Below the pieces are notes generated by a model. The model worked only from the letters and a program-made list of their open reading frames with translations. It was not told the origin of the DNA and ran no database searches. Made by a program: the position numbers and the translations under genes. A stretch of DNA of 64,000 nucleotides. It comes from Bradyrhizobium sp. DOA9. GTDB taxonomy: Bacteria > Pseudomonadota > Alphaproteobacteria > Rhizobiales > Xanthobacteraceae. Shown here piece after piece: positions 10,342 to 20,214 of the stretch. How positions within the stretch are numbered: position 1 is the first letter of the stretch; every line of letters begins with the position of its first letter. The stretch is taken from positions 1,641,038 to 1,705,037 of the forward strand of contig NZ_DF820425.1 of NCBI RefSeq assembly GCF_000617845.2, written 5' to 3'.

Positions 10342-10425
10342 TCATTGCGAGGAGCGAAGCGACGAAGCAATCCAGACTGCCTCCGTGGAGACAGTCTGGA
10401 TTACTTCGCTGCGCTCGCAATGACG
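10342..10425. repeat. dispersed palindromic repeat, family C
   Basis: GTCATTGCGAGGAGCGAAG at the left end and the inverted CGCTCGCAATGAC at the right end, with inner arms CCAGACTG and CAGTCTGG. Same family as 6609-6726. It lies 10 bp after the carboxylase alpha stop codon and could act as a stem-loop at the mRNA end. Confidence 0.85.
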
Positions 10426-10500
10426 TCGAAGGGTGTGTCTTCGAATAAGGGCAACGATTTCAATCCGATGCGTCCCCTACCGCAAGCCGGGAGCATTTTT

Positions 10501-10548
10501 GTTGAACGTTGTTCATTCTCGTGATACAAATATTGAACAATGTTCAAT
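10501..10548 (+). promoter_or_regulatory. two tandem palindromic operators at a candidate promoter
   Basis: Site 2 (10532-10548) is a perfect palindrome, ATTGAAC-AAT-GTTCAAT. Site 1 (10501-10517) is a near copy, GTTGAAC-GTT-GTTCATT. Centres are 31 bp apart, about three helical turns. A possible sigma-70-like promoter, TTGAAC at 10502-10507 and TACAAA at 10525-10530 with a 17-bp spacer, lies within and between the sites, so a bound protein would block it. The form suits a TetR-type repressor; no such gene is adjacent. Confidence 0.6.
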
Positions 10549-10561
10549 AAGAGGACTCAAT

Positions 10562-11365
10562 ATGTTGCGTGCGCGTGACCAAGCTCAATCAGCCAATGTG
10601 TTGCTTCCACCGATGTCGCGCCGACCCGAGTTCGACCGCCTCCGAACACGCGAGAAATACCTTATCGGTGCCCTCCTCGTCCTGACGCTCACCGCGCTTC
10701 TGGCCCCCGCGATACCCGCCGTCGCCTGGCACATCCCGCATTTCGTCGATAGCCGCACCTGGCTCGGCGTGCCCAACGCCGGCGACGTGCTGAGCAATCT
10801 CGCCTTTCTCGCCATGGGCGTCTGGGGCTCGGAGCGGTTGCGCGCCCGCCACGATGCGCCGGTGGGTGCGAGCTGGTTCTTCGTCGGCCTGATCCTCACT
10901 TGCCTCGGCTCGGGCTTCTATCATCTCGACCCCGACGTGCCGCAACGGCTCATCGCCGATCGTCTCGGCATGGCGGTGGCGTTCGCAGGATTTCTGGGCA
11001 TCGCGGCCAGCGAGCGCATCAGCACGCGCGCAGGCGAAACGGTGCTGGTGCTGACGATGGTTGCTGGCCTGTTGGCCGCCTGGGTGGCACGCGAGAATCT
11101 CACGCCTTGGGTGGCGGTGCAGTTCGGCGGCATGGCGCTGGCCGTGGGCCTTGCGTTGACACGCCCGCGGCCCGGCGCACTTGGCGTGCCGCTCGGCGGC
11201 GTGATCGTCTTTTATGTGCTCGCCAAGCTTTTCGAGCTAGGCGACGTGACCGTGTTCGAAGCCACCGGCCACATGGTTTCGGGCCACACGCTCAAGCATC
11301 TGGCTGCGGCGCTGGCGGCGTGGCCGGTGATCCGGACGCTGGGATCCAGGCGGTCTATTCATTAA
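10562..11365 (+). CDS. polytopic membrane protein, ceramidase-like (CREST-type)
   Basis: 267 residues from the ATG preceded by AGAGG at 10550-10554. After a hydrophilic N-terminus (residues 1-35) there are about seven hydrophobic segments. Conserved polar landmarks sit between them: GSGFYHLDPD, DRLGMAVAFAGFLG, and at the end VLAKLFELGD plus SGHTLKHLAAALAAW. This His/Asp pattern matches the alkaline ceramidase/CREST superfamily of membrane metal-dependent hydrolases; the reaction in bacteria is not established. The gene sits behind two palindromic operators, so it is likely tightly repressed. It is convergent with the outer membrane protein gene at 11572. Confidence 0.7.
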   Translation: MLRARDQAQSANVLLPPMSRRPEFDRLRTREKYLIGALLVLTLTALLAPAIPAVAWHIPHFVDSRTWLGVPNAGDVLSNLAFLAMGVWGSERLRARHDAPVGASWFFVGLILTCLGSGFYHLDPDVPQRLIADRLGMAVAFAGFLGIAASERISTRAGETVLVLTMVAGLLAAWVARENLTPWVAVQFGGMALAVGLALTRPRPGALGVPLGGVIVFYVLAKLFELGDVTVFEATGHMVSGHTLKHLAAALAAWPVIRTLGSRRSIH

Positions 11366-11571
11366 GCGGTTCGCCGCGGCCTGACGTCTGCTCAAGCCCC
11401 GACACTGGCGAAGAAGCAGCAATCTCCCAATGTCGCCGATGGGGCCAGCAGCGGACCTATCGGCACCTAAGGAATTTTCGTCGTCTCGTTCGCCCCGGGG
11501 CAATTCCGCTCAGCAAGACATCTCCCTGAAGACTCGAAGCCTCCATCCCTTACTTCGCCAAAACCTGCCGA

Positions 11572-12399
11572 TCAAAAGCGATAGTTCATGCCGACCCGAG
11601 CGATGTCGAAGGTTGGCTTGATATCGACATGGGTGGCGATGACACCGGTCAATCCGGCCGGCGATTGAAGCGAGCCAGTTAAGTTGTAGCCGTTGGTGCC
11701 GAAGCCCATGTGCAGATACTCGCCCTTGACGGACCAGCCCGCTCCCAAGGCATATTCGATACCGCCGCCAATCGCGTAGCCTACCAGCACGGCGCTGTTA
11801 GAAACGTTCATAGAACCGAGCGGTCCATAGGTCAGCGGGAACAGGCTGGTGGGAATACTGCCCGTAGCATTCTCGCTCAACTTGGTCTCAGCCAACGCAA
11901 TGCCGCCAGTCGCGTAAAGTAATGCCGGCCCGAACGCATAACCCACTCGGCCACGGAAGGTCGCATACCAATCGGTGCTGACGGAAGCGCCGCCGCTGAA
12001 GTTGCCGCCGACGGCGGCAAGAACGGGAATAGCCGAGTTGCCGGTGCTGACCTTCGAATTGATATACTGCCAATCAGCTTCGACGCCGAGCACTGTCTGC
12101 TGGATCTGCCAAGCGTAGCCGGTTTGAATGCCGGCGGTGACCCCGTTGCCGTTGCCGGATACAGCGTTGAAGCCGAAGGGGGCCGAACCGCCATTCGTGT
12201 TCACGAATGTCCCGGTGCTATTTGAGGCTCCGTAGTTGCCCCAGCCATAGCCAACATTGCCGCCAATATAGAAGCCTGTCCAGTTGCCGACCTGTTGGGC
12301 CGGTATTTTCGTCGGCATACGGACTGGCGTCAGATCGGCAGCCTGAGCCGTGATCTGGCCGAAGGCGAGAAGTGAAGTCGCGAAAACCAGTGTCCTCAT
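11572..12399 (-). CDS. outer membrane beta-barrel protein (Omp25/RopB-like)
   Basis: 275 residues. An N-terminal signal peptide (MRTLVFATSLLAFGQITAQA) with cleavage after AQA, then DWTG-type opening (VGNWTGFYIGGNVGYGWG), glycine-rich alternating strands and a terminal aromatic residue (VGMNYRF), all typical of small eight-stranded barrels in rhizobia. Phrases such as TGIQTGYAWQIQQTVLGVEADWQY match the family well. It stands alone, convergent with the ceramidase-like gene. Its base composition is somewhat lower in GC than its neighbours, as often seen for surface proteins. Function: structural outer membrane protein, ligand unknown. Confidence 0.88.
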   Translation of the reverse strand: MRTLVFATSLLAFGQITAQAADLTPVRMPTKIPAQQVGNWTGFYIGGNVGYGWGNYGASNSTGTFVNTNGGSAPFGFNAVSGNGNGVTAGIQTGYAWQIQQTVLGVEADWQYINSKVSTGNSAIPVLAAVGGNFSGGASVSTDWYATFRGRVGYAFGPALLYATGGIALAETKLSENATGSIPTSLFPLTYGPLGSMNVSNSAVLVGYAIGGGIEYALGAGWSVKGEYLHMGFGTNGYNLTGSLQSPAGLTGVIATHVDIKPTFDIARVGMNYRF

Positions 12400-12758
12400 A
12401 TCGATCTCCTGCGATTAATGCGCAACCGGCGCGAGAATATCCATGGTTCATCTAACCAAGCCGCGCAGAAGCTTGAAATGTCATCTGGGCAACAGCCAAA
12501 CATTTTCACTGATTTCAGTTTGCTCCGACGTGGTCTGCCCCGCGCGCCGCGCAAATGATGGCGCGTCGTTGGTTTGATTTCACCATTTGCCGCGCGGGTT
12601 CTCCGGGCGACGAAGGGCCTTGGAGATACGCGAGATCCCATCACGCGCCGGTAGGACGGCTCCCTTGTCGGCTTCGGGTCAAAAGCGCTAACGCTTCGCG
12701 CAGCAGAAGACCTCCGCGCCCTTCTCAAAAACTGACATTGCTTTTATGAGGACACGCC
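12400..12758. other. intergenic region with degraded dispersed sequence
   Basis: No convincing gene. About 12650-12758 (CGGCTTCGGGTCAAAAGCGC onward, ending ACTGACATTGCTTTTATGAG) resembles a noncoding dispersed sequence that is common between genes in Bradyrhizobium and is sometimes miscalled as short 'SAFDPKPT'-type ORFs. The part next to 12399 should hold the promoter of the outer membrane protein gene; no clear -35/-10 pair was found. Confidence 0.4.
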
Positions 12759-13745
12759 CTAGTGGCCTCGCCCCGTGCCGTCATTGAGCAGGCACGCCAC
12801 CTGATGCCCGTCGCCGGCATCCAGCAGCGCCGGGCGCTCGGTCTTGCACCGATCCATCGCAAACCGGCAGCGGGTGTGGAATGCGCAGCCTGACGGCGGG
12901 TTGACCGGGCTCGGCACGTCGCCGTCGACCAGCGGTGCGAGCTTCTTCGCCAGCGGATTGGCGATCGGCACCGAGGCGAGCAGGGCTTGGGTGTAGGGAT
13001 GCCGGGGATTGCGGAACAGCTCGTCCTTGTCGGCGATCTCGACGATGCGGCCGAGATACATCACGGCGACGCGGTGGCTGATATGGGCAACCACCGCAAG
13101 GTCGTGCGCGATGAAGAGATAGGAGAAGCCGTGCTGCCGCTGCAGGTCGATCAACAAATTGATCACCTGCGCCTGGATCGAGACGTCGAGCGCGGAGACC
13201 GGCTCGTCGCAGACGATCAGACGCGGCCCCAGCGCCAGCGCGCGGGCGATGCAGATGCGCTGGCGCTGGCCGCCGGAGAATTGATGCGGAAAATTGCGCA
13301 TCTGGTCGGGCCGCAAACCCACCTGCTCGAACAGCCTTGCGACCCGCGCCTCCAGCGCCTTGCCGGTCGCAAGCCCATGCACGGCGAGCGGCTCGCCGAC
13401 GATGTCGCCTGCGGTCATGCGCGGATTGAGCGAGGCGAAAGGGTCCTGGAACACGATCTGCATCGAGCGGCGATGCGGCCGCAGCGCGGTCTTCGACAGA
13501 TGCGTGATGTCCTCGCCGTCGAGGCGGATCTGCCCCGAGGTCGGCTCGACCAGCCGCAGCACGCTGCGCGCCACCGTGGATTTGCCGCAGCCGGATTCGC
13601 CGACGAGGCCGAGCGTCTCGCCGGTGCCAAGCGCGAACGAGACGCCGTCGACCGCGTGCACGGTGCCGACCTGTCTTCGCAGCACCCCGGCGCGCACGGG
13701 ATAATGCTTCTTGAGGTCGGTGACTTCGAGCAGCGCCTCGGTCAT
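12759..13745 (-). CDS. peptide/nickel-type ABC transporter ATP-binding protein (DppF-like)
   Basis: 328 residues from the ATG at 13745, which overlaps the stop of the preceding ATPase gene by four bases; the open frame continues upstream, but only inside that gene. Walker A is GESGCGKST, the signature is [15 protein letters not shown], and Walker B is [12 protein letters not shown]. The C-terminal oligopeptide/dipeptide extension has [20 protein letters not shown], the Cys-rich motif typical of DppF/OppF. It is the last gene of the five-gene importer operon and pairs with the next ATPase as a heterodimer on the membrane. Confidence 0.93.
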   Translation of the reverse strand: MTEALLEVTDLKKHYPVRAGVLRRQVGTVHAVDGVSFALGTGETLGLVGESGCGKSTVARSVLRLVEPTSGQIRLDGEDITHLSKTALRPHRRSMQIVFQDPFASLNPRMTAGDIVGEPLAVHGLATGKALEARVARLFEQVGLRPDQMRNFPHQFSGGQRQRICIARALALGPRLIVCDEPVSALDVSIQAQVINLLIDLQRQHGFSYLFIAHDLAVVAHISHRVAVMYLGRIVEIADKDELFRNPRHPYTQALLASVPIANPLAKKLAPLVDGDVPSPVNPPSGCAFHTRCRFAMDRCKTERPALLDAGDGHQVACLLNDGTGRGH

Positions 13746-14749
13746 GCCACCTCCGCCACTTCTTCGGCGCGCCAGCAGGCGGCGAGATGGCCGCCGCCCC
13801 AATCCGCCAGCGGCGGATATTCGGCCTCGCAACGCTTGATGGCGAGCTTGCAGCGCGGCGCGAAGGCGCAGCCTTGCGGCAGCCGCACCAGCGACGGCAC
13901 CGTGCCGGGGATTTCGTTCAGCCGCGCCGGCGCGGGCACGCCGGAGGCCGGAACAGTCGGGATCGAGGCCATCAGCCCGCGCGTATAGGGATGCTTCGGC
14001 GCGGCGAACAGCGCCTCGACGCCGGCTTCCTCGACCTTCCGCCCCGCATACATCACGATCACGCGTTGCGCGGTCTGCGCGACCACGCCGAGATCATGCG
14101 TGATCAGCACCAGCCCGGTGCCGAGCTCTTTCTGGAGGTCGAGGATCAGCGCCAGGATCTGCGCCTGGATGGTGACGTCGAGCGCGGTGGTCGGCTCGTC
14201 CGCGATCAGGAGCGCCGGTCGGCACGCCAACGCCATCGCGATCATCGCGCGCTGGCGCATGCCGCCGGAGAGCTGGTGCGGATATTCGCGCGCCCGCCGC
14301 GCCGGCTCGGGGATGCGCACCAGCCGCAGCATCTCGACGGCGATATCTTGCGCTTGTTTCGACGAGATGTTCCGGTGCAGCCGCACCGCCTCGACGATCT
14401 GGTCGCCGATCCGCATCACCGGATTGAGCGAGGTCATCGGCTCCTGGAAGATCATGGAGATGCGGTTGCCCCGGACGCTGCGCATCTCTGTCTCATCCAG
14501 CGCCAGCAGCTCGGTGCCTTCCAGCGAGACGGAGCCGCCGACGATACGGCCCGGCGGATCGGGCACGAGGCGCATCAGCGACAGCGCGGTCACGCTCTTG
14601 CCGCAGCCGGATTCGCCGACGATCGCCAGCGTTTCGCCGCGCCTCACGCTGAAGGAGAGGTCGTCGACCGCCTTGAACAGGCCGGAATTGGTGAAGAACA
14701 CCGTCTTCAGGTTCTTCACGTCGAGCACGAGATCGGTCTTGTCCGCCAT
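13742..14749 (-). CDS. peptide/nickel-type ABC transporter ATP-binding protein (DppD-like)
   Basis: 335 residues. Walker [10 protein letters not shown], signature [15 protein letters not shown], Walker [15 protein letters not shown], and the C-terminal motif [20 protein letters not shown] of the oligopeptide subfamily. It starts one base inside the stop of the permease gene (TGATG at 14747-14751) and its own stop overlaps the DppF-like start, so three genes are translationally coupled. It powers import together with the DppF-like subunit. Confidence 0.93.
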   Translation of the reverse strand: MADKTDLVLDVKNLKTVFFTNSGLFKAVDDLSFSVRRGETLAIVGESGCGKSVTALSLMRLVPDPPGRIVGGSVSLEGTELLALDETEMRSVRGNRISMIFQEPMTSLNPVMRIGDQIVEAVRLHRNISSKQAQDIAVEMLRLVRIPEPARRAREYPHQLSGGMRQRAMIAMALACRPALLIADEPTTALDVTIQAQILALILDLQKELGTGLVLITHDLGVVAQTAQRVIVMYAGRKVEEAGVEALFAAPKHPYTRGLMASIPTVPASGVPAPARLNEIPGTVPSLVRLPQGCAFAPRCKLAIKRCEAEYPPLADWGGGHLAACWRAEEVAEVA

Positions 14750-15642
14750 CAGCCGCGCTGCCTCGGATCCAGGATGTCACGCAAGGCGTCGCCGAACAGA
14801 TTGGCGCCGAACACGGCGAGGCTGATCGCTATCCCGGGGAAGATCACCAGCCAAGGCGCGGTGCGGACATATTCGGCGGCGGATTCGGACAGCATGCGCC
14901 CCCATGACGGGTAGGGCTCGGGAATGCCGAGGCCGAGGAAGGAGAGCGAGGCCTCGGTCAGGATGGTCGAGCCGAGCTGGGCGGTCGCCAGCACGATCAG
15001 CGGCGCCAGCGTGTTCGGCAGCACGTGGCGCAGCGCGATCCGCATCTCGCTCATGCCGATCGACTTGGCGGCCTCGACGAACGGCTGCTCGCGCAGCGCC
15101 AGCGTATTGGCGCGGATGACGCGCGCCACCGTCGGGATCAGCGGAATGGCGATGGCGATGATCACGTTCGGCAGCGACGGACCGAGCGCGGCCGTCATCA
15201 CCAGCGCCAGCACCAAGAGCGGCAGCGCCTGCAGCACGTCGGAGACGCGCTGGAACACCAGATCGACCCAGCCCGAGAGATAGCCGGAGGTGAGGCCGAC
15301 GATCACGCCGATGCTGCCGCCGAGCACGGTCGAGCCGATGCCGACCGCGAGCGAGATCCGCGCGCCATGGATGATGCGGCTGAACACGTCGCGGCCGAAG
15401 GAATCGGTGCCCATCCAGTGCGCCAGGCTCGGGCGCGCCAGCGCGCGGGCGGAATCGACCGTCAGCGGATCATAGCGCGCGATGACGTCGGCGAAGATCG
15501 CCGTCAGCACGAACAGCGTCATGATGACGAGCCCGGCCGCGCCGAGCACGTGCCGCTGCGCCATGAACAGCACGCGCCGCCACCCCCCGGTCGCATGTGC
15601 CCCGGCCCGCCTCAGCTCAACCTCGAAGTCAATCGCGGCCAT
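14749..15642 (-). CDS. peptide/nickel-type ABC transporter permease (DppC-like)
   Basis: 297 residues when started at the ATG at 15642 ([14 protein letters not shown]). A longer in-frame reading to 15744 exists, but that part lies inside a dispersed repeat and reads as repeat-type sequence, so it is rejected. It has the DppC N-terminal segment, six membrane helices, [20 protein letters not shown] after helix 1, and the ATPase-docking EAA loop ([23 protein letters not shown]). It forms the channel with the DppB-like protein. Confidence 0.92.
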   Translation of the reverse strand: MAAIDFEVELRRAGAHATGGWRRVLFMAQRHVLGAAGLVIMTLFVLTAIFADVIARYDPLTVDSARALARPSLAHWMGTDSFGRDVFSRIIHGARISLAVGIGSTVLGGSIGVIVGLTSGYLSGWVDLVFQRVSDVLQALPLLVLALVMTAALGPSLPNVIIAIAIPLIPTVARVIRANTLALREQPFVEAAKSIGMSEMRIALRHVLPNTLAPLIVLATAQLGSTILTEASLSFLGLGIPEPYPSWGRMLSESAAEYVRTAPWLVIFPGIAISLAVFGANLFGDALRDILDPRQRG

Positions 15643-15663
15643 CGGCGGCTCCGCAGGCAGGTG

Positions 15664-15793
15664 CACCTCTCCCCACCGGGGAGAGGTCGGCGCGTAGCGC
15701 CGGGTGAGGGGGCTCAGGTCCCAGGACGAAGTGTAACCCCTCACCCGAATTGCATCTTGCGATGCAATCCGACCTCTCCCTACGGGAGAGGTG
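15664..15793. repeat. dispersed palindromic repeat, family A1
   Basis: Outer arms CACCTCTCCCC and CCTACGGGAGAGGTG; inside, GGCGCGTAGCGCCGGGTGAG and CCCCTCACCC. It lies between the DppB-like and DppC-like genes, within the operon. The nearest relative in the window is at 28296-28411. Confidence 0.85.
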
Positions 15794-15833
15794 GAGCACC
15801 GCCGTCGCGTCAGATTGTTCCAACCCCATGCCC

Positions 15834-16781
<948 letters not shown>

Positions 16782-16801
16782 GCATCGCCCTCCGCGCTAA
16801 A

Positions 16802-16846
16802 GCATGATCCGGAAAAGTGCGAAGCGGTTTTCCGGAAAGATCATGC
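16802..16846. repeat. short palindromic repeat, family H
   Basis: GCATGATC at the left and GATCATGC at the right, with inner arms TCCGGAAAA and TTTTCCGGA around a short loop. This is a familiar dispersed hairpin of Bradyrhizobiaceae. It sits between the binding-protein gene and the DppB-like gene, where it may stabilise the upstream message. Confidence 0.8.
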
Positions 16847-16866
16847 GCAAACAATAGGCCCGCGCG

Positions 16867-18471
16867 TTACTTGTCGAGCCACACATCCTCGTAGCGGAAG
16901 CCGTTATAGGAGCTGTTCGACATGATCGTGACGCCCTTGACGTGGGGATGCCAGCAGGTGCCGGCCCGGGCATGGAAGATGATCGGGCGGGCGACGTCCT
17001 CCTGCAGCTTCTTGTCGATGTCCCAGACCAGCGGCCTGCGCTTGCCGAGGTCGGTCTCCTGCGACTGCACGTCGAACAGCTTCTCGATCTCCTTGTTGCA
17101 GTAATTGGTGTAGTTCCGTTCCGAGCCGCAGGCATAGTTCTCGTAGAACGACTGGTCGGGATCGTCGACGGCATTGCCGGTCAGGTTGAGGCCGAGCATG
17201 TAATCCTTGCGCGCGACCTTCGGGAACCAGTTCGCGGTTTCGACGACATCGAGCTCGCCGTCGATATAGATGCTCTTGAGCTGGTCGATCAGGATCACGG
17301 CGGGGTCGCGATATTCGGCGATGTTGCGGGTCGAGACTTTCACGGCGAGGCGCTTGTCCGGACCGTAGCCCGCCTTCTGCATCAGCTTCCTGGCTTCCTC
17401 GCGGTTGGCGTTGATGTCGCGGCCATAGCCCGGAATGGTCTCCAGCTTCTCCTTCGGCATGCCCCAGATGCCCTGCGGCGGCGGCAGCATGGTGCCGCCG
17501 ATGTCGCCCTGGCCTTCGAACAGGATGTCGATGAACGCCTTGCGGTCGAGCGCGAGCGCCATCGCCCGGCGGATGTCGATGTTGTCGAACGGCGCGGAGG
17601 TCGAATTGACGATGATGTTGGTCGAGACGTTGGTCGGCTCGACGACGCAAGTCGCGTTCGGCGCCTGCGTCTTGATGTCCTTCAAGAGCGGGATCGTGAT
17701 GTGCGTCGGAAAGGTCATGTCGAACTTGCCGGCGACGAAGGCCAGGATCGCGGTCGAGCGGTTGGTGATGATGGTGTACTCGATGCCGTCGAGATAGGGC
17801 AGGCCCTTCTTCCAATAGTCCGGATTGCGCGTCAGCTTGATGGACTCGTTGGCCTTGAACTCGACGAACTTGAACGGTCCGGTCCCGATCGGATGGGTGC
17901 GCATGTCCCCCGGCGAGACGTGACAGGGATAGACCGGCGTGTAGCCGGAGGCGAGCATCGCCAGCAGCGAGGGCTGCGGCCGCTTCAGGTCGAAGGTAAC
18001 CTCGAACTCGCCGTTGGTCGTGACCTCGTTGACCTCGCTGTACCAGGCCTTGCGCGGATTCTGCCGCAGCTTCTGCTGCGACTTGCCCATCAGCAGATCG
18101 AAGCTGCATTTGACGTCGGCCGAGGTGAACGGCTTGCCGTCGTGCCATTTCACGCCCTGGCGCAGCTTGAACGTCAGCTTCTTGTTGTCGCTGCTCCACG
18201 ACCAGCTTTCGGCGAGGTCCGGCCGCAAAGTATCGGGGGTGTTCTGCGCGATGTGCTGATCGTAGACGAGGAGATTGTTGAACACTCCCATGAAGGGAAT
18301 GTTGATCGAATAGGTCGCGCCTTCGAGGATCGAGGCGTTGGCCGGACTGTCGCGGTGATACATCCGCAAGATGCCGCCCTGCTTGGGCTCGCCGGCGAGT
18401 GTGACGGTCGAGGCCGTCAGCACAGATAGCGCCGCCATTGCGGCGAGCGCCCACACGCTCCGCATGCTCAT
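16867..18471 (-). CDS. ABC transporter substrate-binding protein, family 5 (peptide/nickel type)
   Basis: 534 residues from the ATG at 18471, preceded by GGGAGG. A signal peptide (SVWALAAMAALSVLTASTVT LAG) is followed by the cluster C binding-protein fold: LRPDLAESWSWSSDNKKLTF, LRQGVKWHDGKPFTSADVKC, and RRAMALALDRKAFIDILFEG. First gene of the importer operon, periplasmic. Although the family is named for peptides, its members bind peptides, sugars, plant metabolites or opines; next to an acyl-CoA synthetase and an alcohol dehydrogenase, a carbon-source ligand is as likely as a peptide. The ligand is not readable here. Confidence 0.92.
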   Translation of the reverse strand: MSMRSVWALAAMAALSVLTASTVTLAGEPKQGGILRMYHRDSPANASILEGATYSINIPFMGVFNNLLVYDQHIAQNTPDTLRPDLAESWSWSSDNKKLTFKLRQGVKWHDGKPFTSADVKCSFDLLMGKSQQKLRQNPRKAWYSEVNEVTTNGEFEVTFDLKRPQPSLLAMLASGYTPVYPCHVSPGDMRTHPIGTGPFKFVEFKANESIKLTRNPDYWKKGLPYLDGIEYTIITNRSTAILAFVAGKFDMTFPTHITIPLLKDIKTQAPNATCVVEPTNVSTNIIVNSTSAPFDNIDIRRAMALALDRKAFIDILFEGQGDIGGTMLPPPQGIWGMPKEKLETIPGYGRDINANREEARKLMQKAGYGPDKRLAVKVSTRNIAEYRDPAVILIDQLKSIYIDGELDVVETANWFPKVARKDYMLGLNLTGNAVDDPDQSFYENYACGSERNYTNYCNKEIEKLFDVQSQETDLGKRRPLVWDIDKKLQEDVARPIIFHARAGTCWHPHVKGVTIMSNSSYNGFRYEDVWLDK

Positions 18472-18645
18472 CCTCCCTGGACCTTCCGCCTTTGCGGCCT
18501 GTTTGTCCGGACGATAGCACGCAAGCGGGCGGAGGCAACCGCTAAGGCCACAGGCCGCCTCGACACTTCGGATGACGGAAGGCCGCACTTGCTTCTCGCA
18601 CGATGTGAGAGTGCAGTGCGAAGGGCTCGCGCGCGGGAAGCGCCC

Positions 18646-20196
18646 TCACACGATCCGCGAAGCCTTGTTCCCCCAGTAGCGGTCCCGCAGCAGCCGCTTG
18701 TAGAGCTTGCCGGTCGGCAGCCGCGGCAATTCCTTCTCGAAATCGACCGAGCGCGGCACCTTCTGCCGCGACAGCGATGTGGCGCAGAACGCGATCAGCT
18801 CCTCGGCGAGGGCAGGCCCCGGCATCACGCCCGGCATCGGCTGCACCACCGCCTTCACCTCTTCGCCGAGATCGGCATTGGGCACGCCGAACACGGCGGC
18901 GTCGGCGACCTTGGGATGGGTGATCAGCAGGTTCTCGCATTCCTGCGGATAGATGTTCACCCCGCCGGAGATGATCATGAAGGTGGCGCGATCTGTCAAA
19001 TAGAGGAAGCGGTCGGCATCGACATAGCCGACATCGCCGACCGTGCTCATGCTGCCGTCGGCAGAGCGCGCCTCCCTGGTCTTCTCCGGGTCGTTGAAAT
19101 ATTCGAACGGCGTTGCCGTCTTGAACCAGACCTGGCCGGGCGTGCCGGTCGGGCATTCCCGCATATTCTCGTCGAGAATATGCAGATCGCCCAGCAGCAC
19201 CTTGCCGACGGTGCCGCGATGCTTAAGCCATTCCTCGCTGTTGCAGGCGGTGAAGCCGAGGCCTTCGGTCGCGCCGTAATATTCGTGGATGATCGGTCCC
19301 CACCATCTGATCATCTCGTCCTTGACCTGGGGCGGGCAGGGCGCGGCGGCGTGGATCGCGATCTCGAGCGAGGACAGGTCGTAGCGGGCGCGCACCTCCT
19401 CCGGCAATTTCAGCATGCGCGAGAACATCGTCGGCACCAGCTGCGTGTGGGTGATGCCCCATTGCTGGACCAGTTGCAGGTAACGCTCGGGATCGAAGCT
19501 CTCCATGATGATCACGGTGCCGCCCATGCGGATCGTGAGGTTCACGGCGGCCTGCGGCGCCGAATGATAGAGCGGCGCCGGCGACAGATAGACCATGCCC
19601 TCGCGGTAGTGCCAGAGCTTGGTGAGGAAATCGAACAGCGGCAGATTGTGCTTCGGCTTCTCCTCCGGCAGCGGGCGCAAGATGCCCTTCGGCCGTCCCG
19701 TCGTGCCGGAGGAATAGAGCATGGCGGTGCCGAGCCATTCATCTTCGATCGGCGTTGCCGGCAGGCCGGCGGTCACCTCCGCAAGGCCAACGATGCGCTC
19801 GCTCTCGGTGGGGCCGTCGGCGACGATGCAGAGCTTGATGTCGGGGCAGGCCTTGATCGCCTCGCGCGCGATGGCGAGCTTGGCCGTCGAGGTGATCAAG
19901 ATCTTCGACTGGCTGTTGACGAGGAGATAGGCGAGCTCGCCCGGCGTCAGGAAGGAGTTGATGCAGGTGTAGTAGAGACCCGAGCGCTCGCCCGCGCCGC
20001 AGGCTTCGAGATAGCGCGCATTGTTCTCCATGAAGATCGAGTAATGGTCGAGCCGCTTCAAGCCGTGCTTGCGGAGCAGATGCGCCAGGCGGTTGCTGCG
20101 CGCCTCCAGCTCGCGATAGGTGACGGCCTCGCCGCTTCCCGCCATGATGAAGGCGGGCTGCAGCGGGCGCAGGCGGGCGTGGTGACCTGTGTACAT
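18646..20196 (-). CDS. AMP-dependent acyl-CoA synthetase/ligase
   Basis: 516 residues of the ANL superfamily. The P-loop-like motif is AMLYSSGTTGRPKGI (about residue 155), the A5 motif is YYGATEGLGF, A7 is STVGDVGYVDADRFLYLTDR, and A10 is PRLPTGKLYKRLLRDRYW with the catalytic lysine. It activates a carboxylic acid to acyl-CoA using ATP. It follows the iron-type alcohol dehydrogenase gene by 18 bp, so the two are cotranscribed, and it precedes the ABC importer. The combination suggests uptake, oxidation and CoA activation of one substrate; the acid is unknown. Confidence 0.92.
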   Translation of the reverse strand: MYTGHHARLRPLQPAFIMAGSGEAVTYRELEARSNRLAHLLRKHGLKRLDHYSIFMENNARYLEACGAGERSGLYYTCINSFLTPGELAYLLVNSQSKILITSTAKLAIAREAIKACPDIKLCIVADGPTESERIVGLAEVTAGLPATPIEDEWLGTAMLYSSGTTGRPKGILRPLPEEKPKHNLPLFDFLTKLWHYREGMVYLSPAPLYHSAPQAAVNLTIRMGGTVIIMESFDPERYLQLVQQWGITHTQLVPTMFSRMLKLPEEVRARYDLSSLEIAIHAAAPCPPQVKDEMIRWWGPIIHEYYGATEGLGFTACNSEEWLKHRGTVGKVLLGDLHILDENMRECPTGTPGQVWFKTATPFEYFNDPEKTREARSADGSMSTVGDVGYVDADRFLYLTDRATFMIISGGVNIYPQECENLLITHPKVADAAVFGVPNADLGEEVKAVVQPMPGVMPGPALAEELIAFCATSLSRQKVPRSVDFEKELPRLPTGKLYKRLLRDRYWGNKASRIV

Positions 20197-20214
20197 CGAT
20201 CCTCCGGAATTCGA

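Noticed and set aside
10533..10547. TTGA/TCAA pair in the ceramidase-gene operator as a FixK box
   Set aside because: The spacer is 7 bp and the palindrome extends further on both sides, fitting a different type of dimeric repressor.
12396..12728. A small minus-strand ORF (about 110 codons) upstream of the outer membrane protein gene
   Set aside because: Its product resembles the 'SAFDPKPT' reading of a noncoding dispersed sequence and has no ribosome site.
15643..15744. N-terminal extension of the DppC-like permease
   Set aside because: The added residues are encoded by a family A1 repeat and are absent from the family; the internal ATG fits homology.
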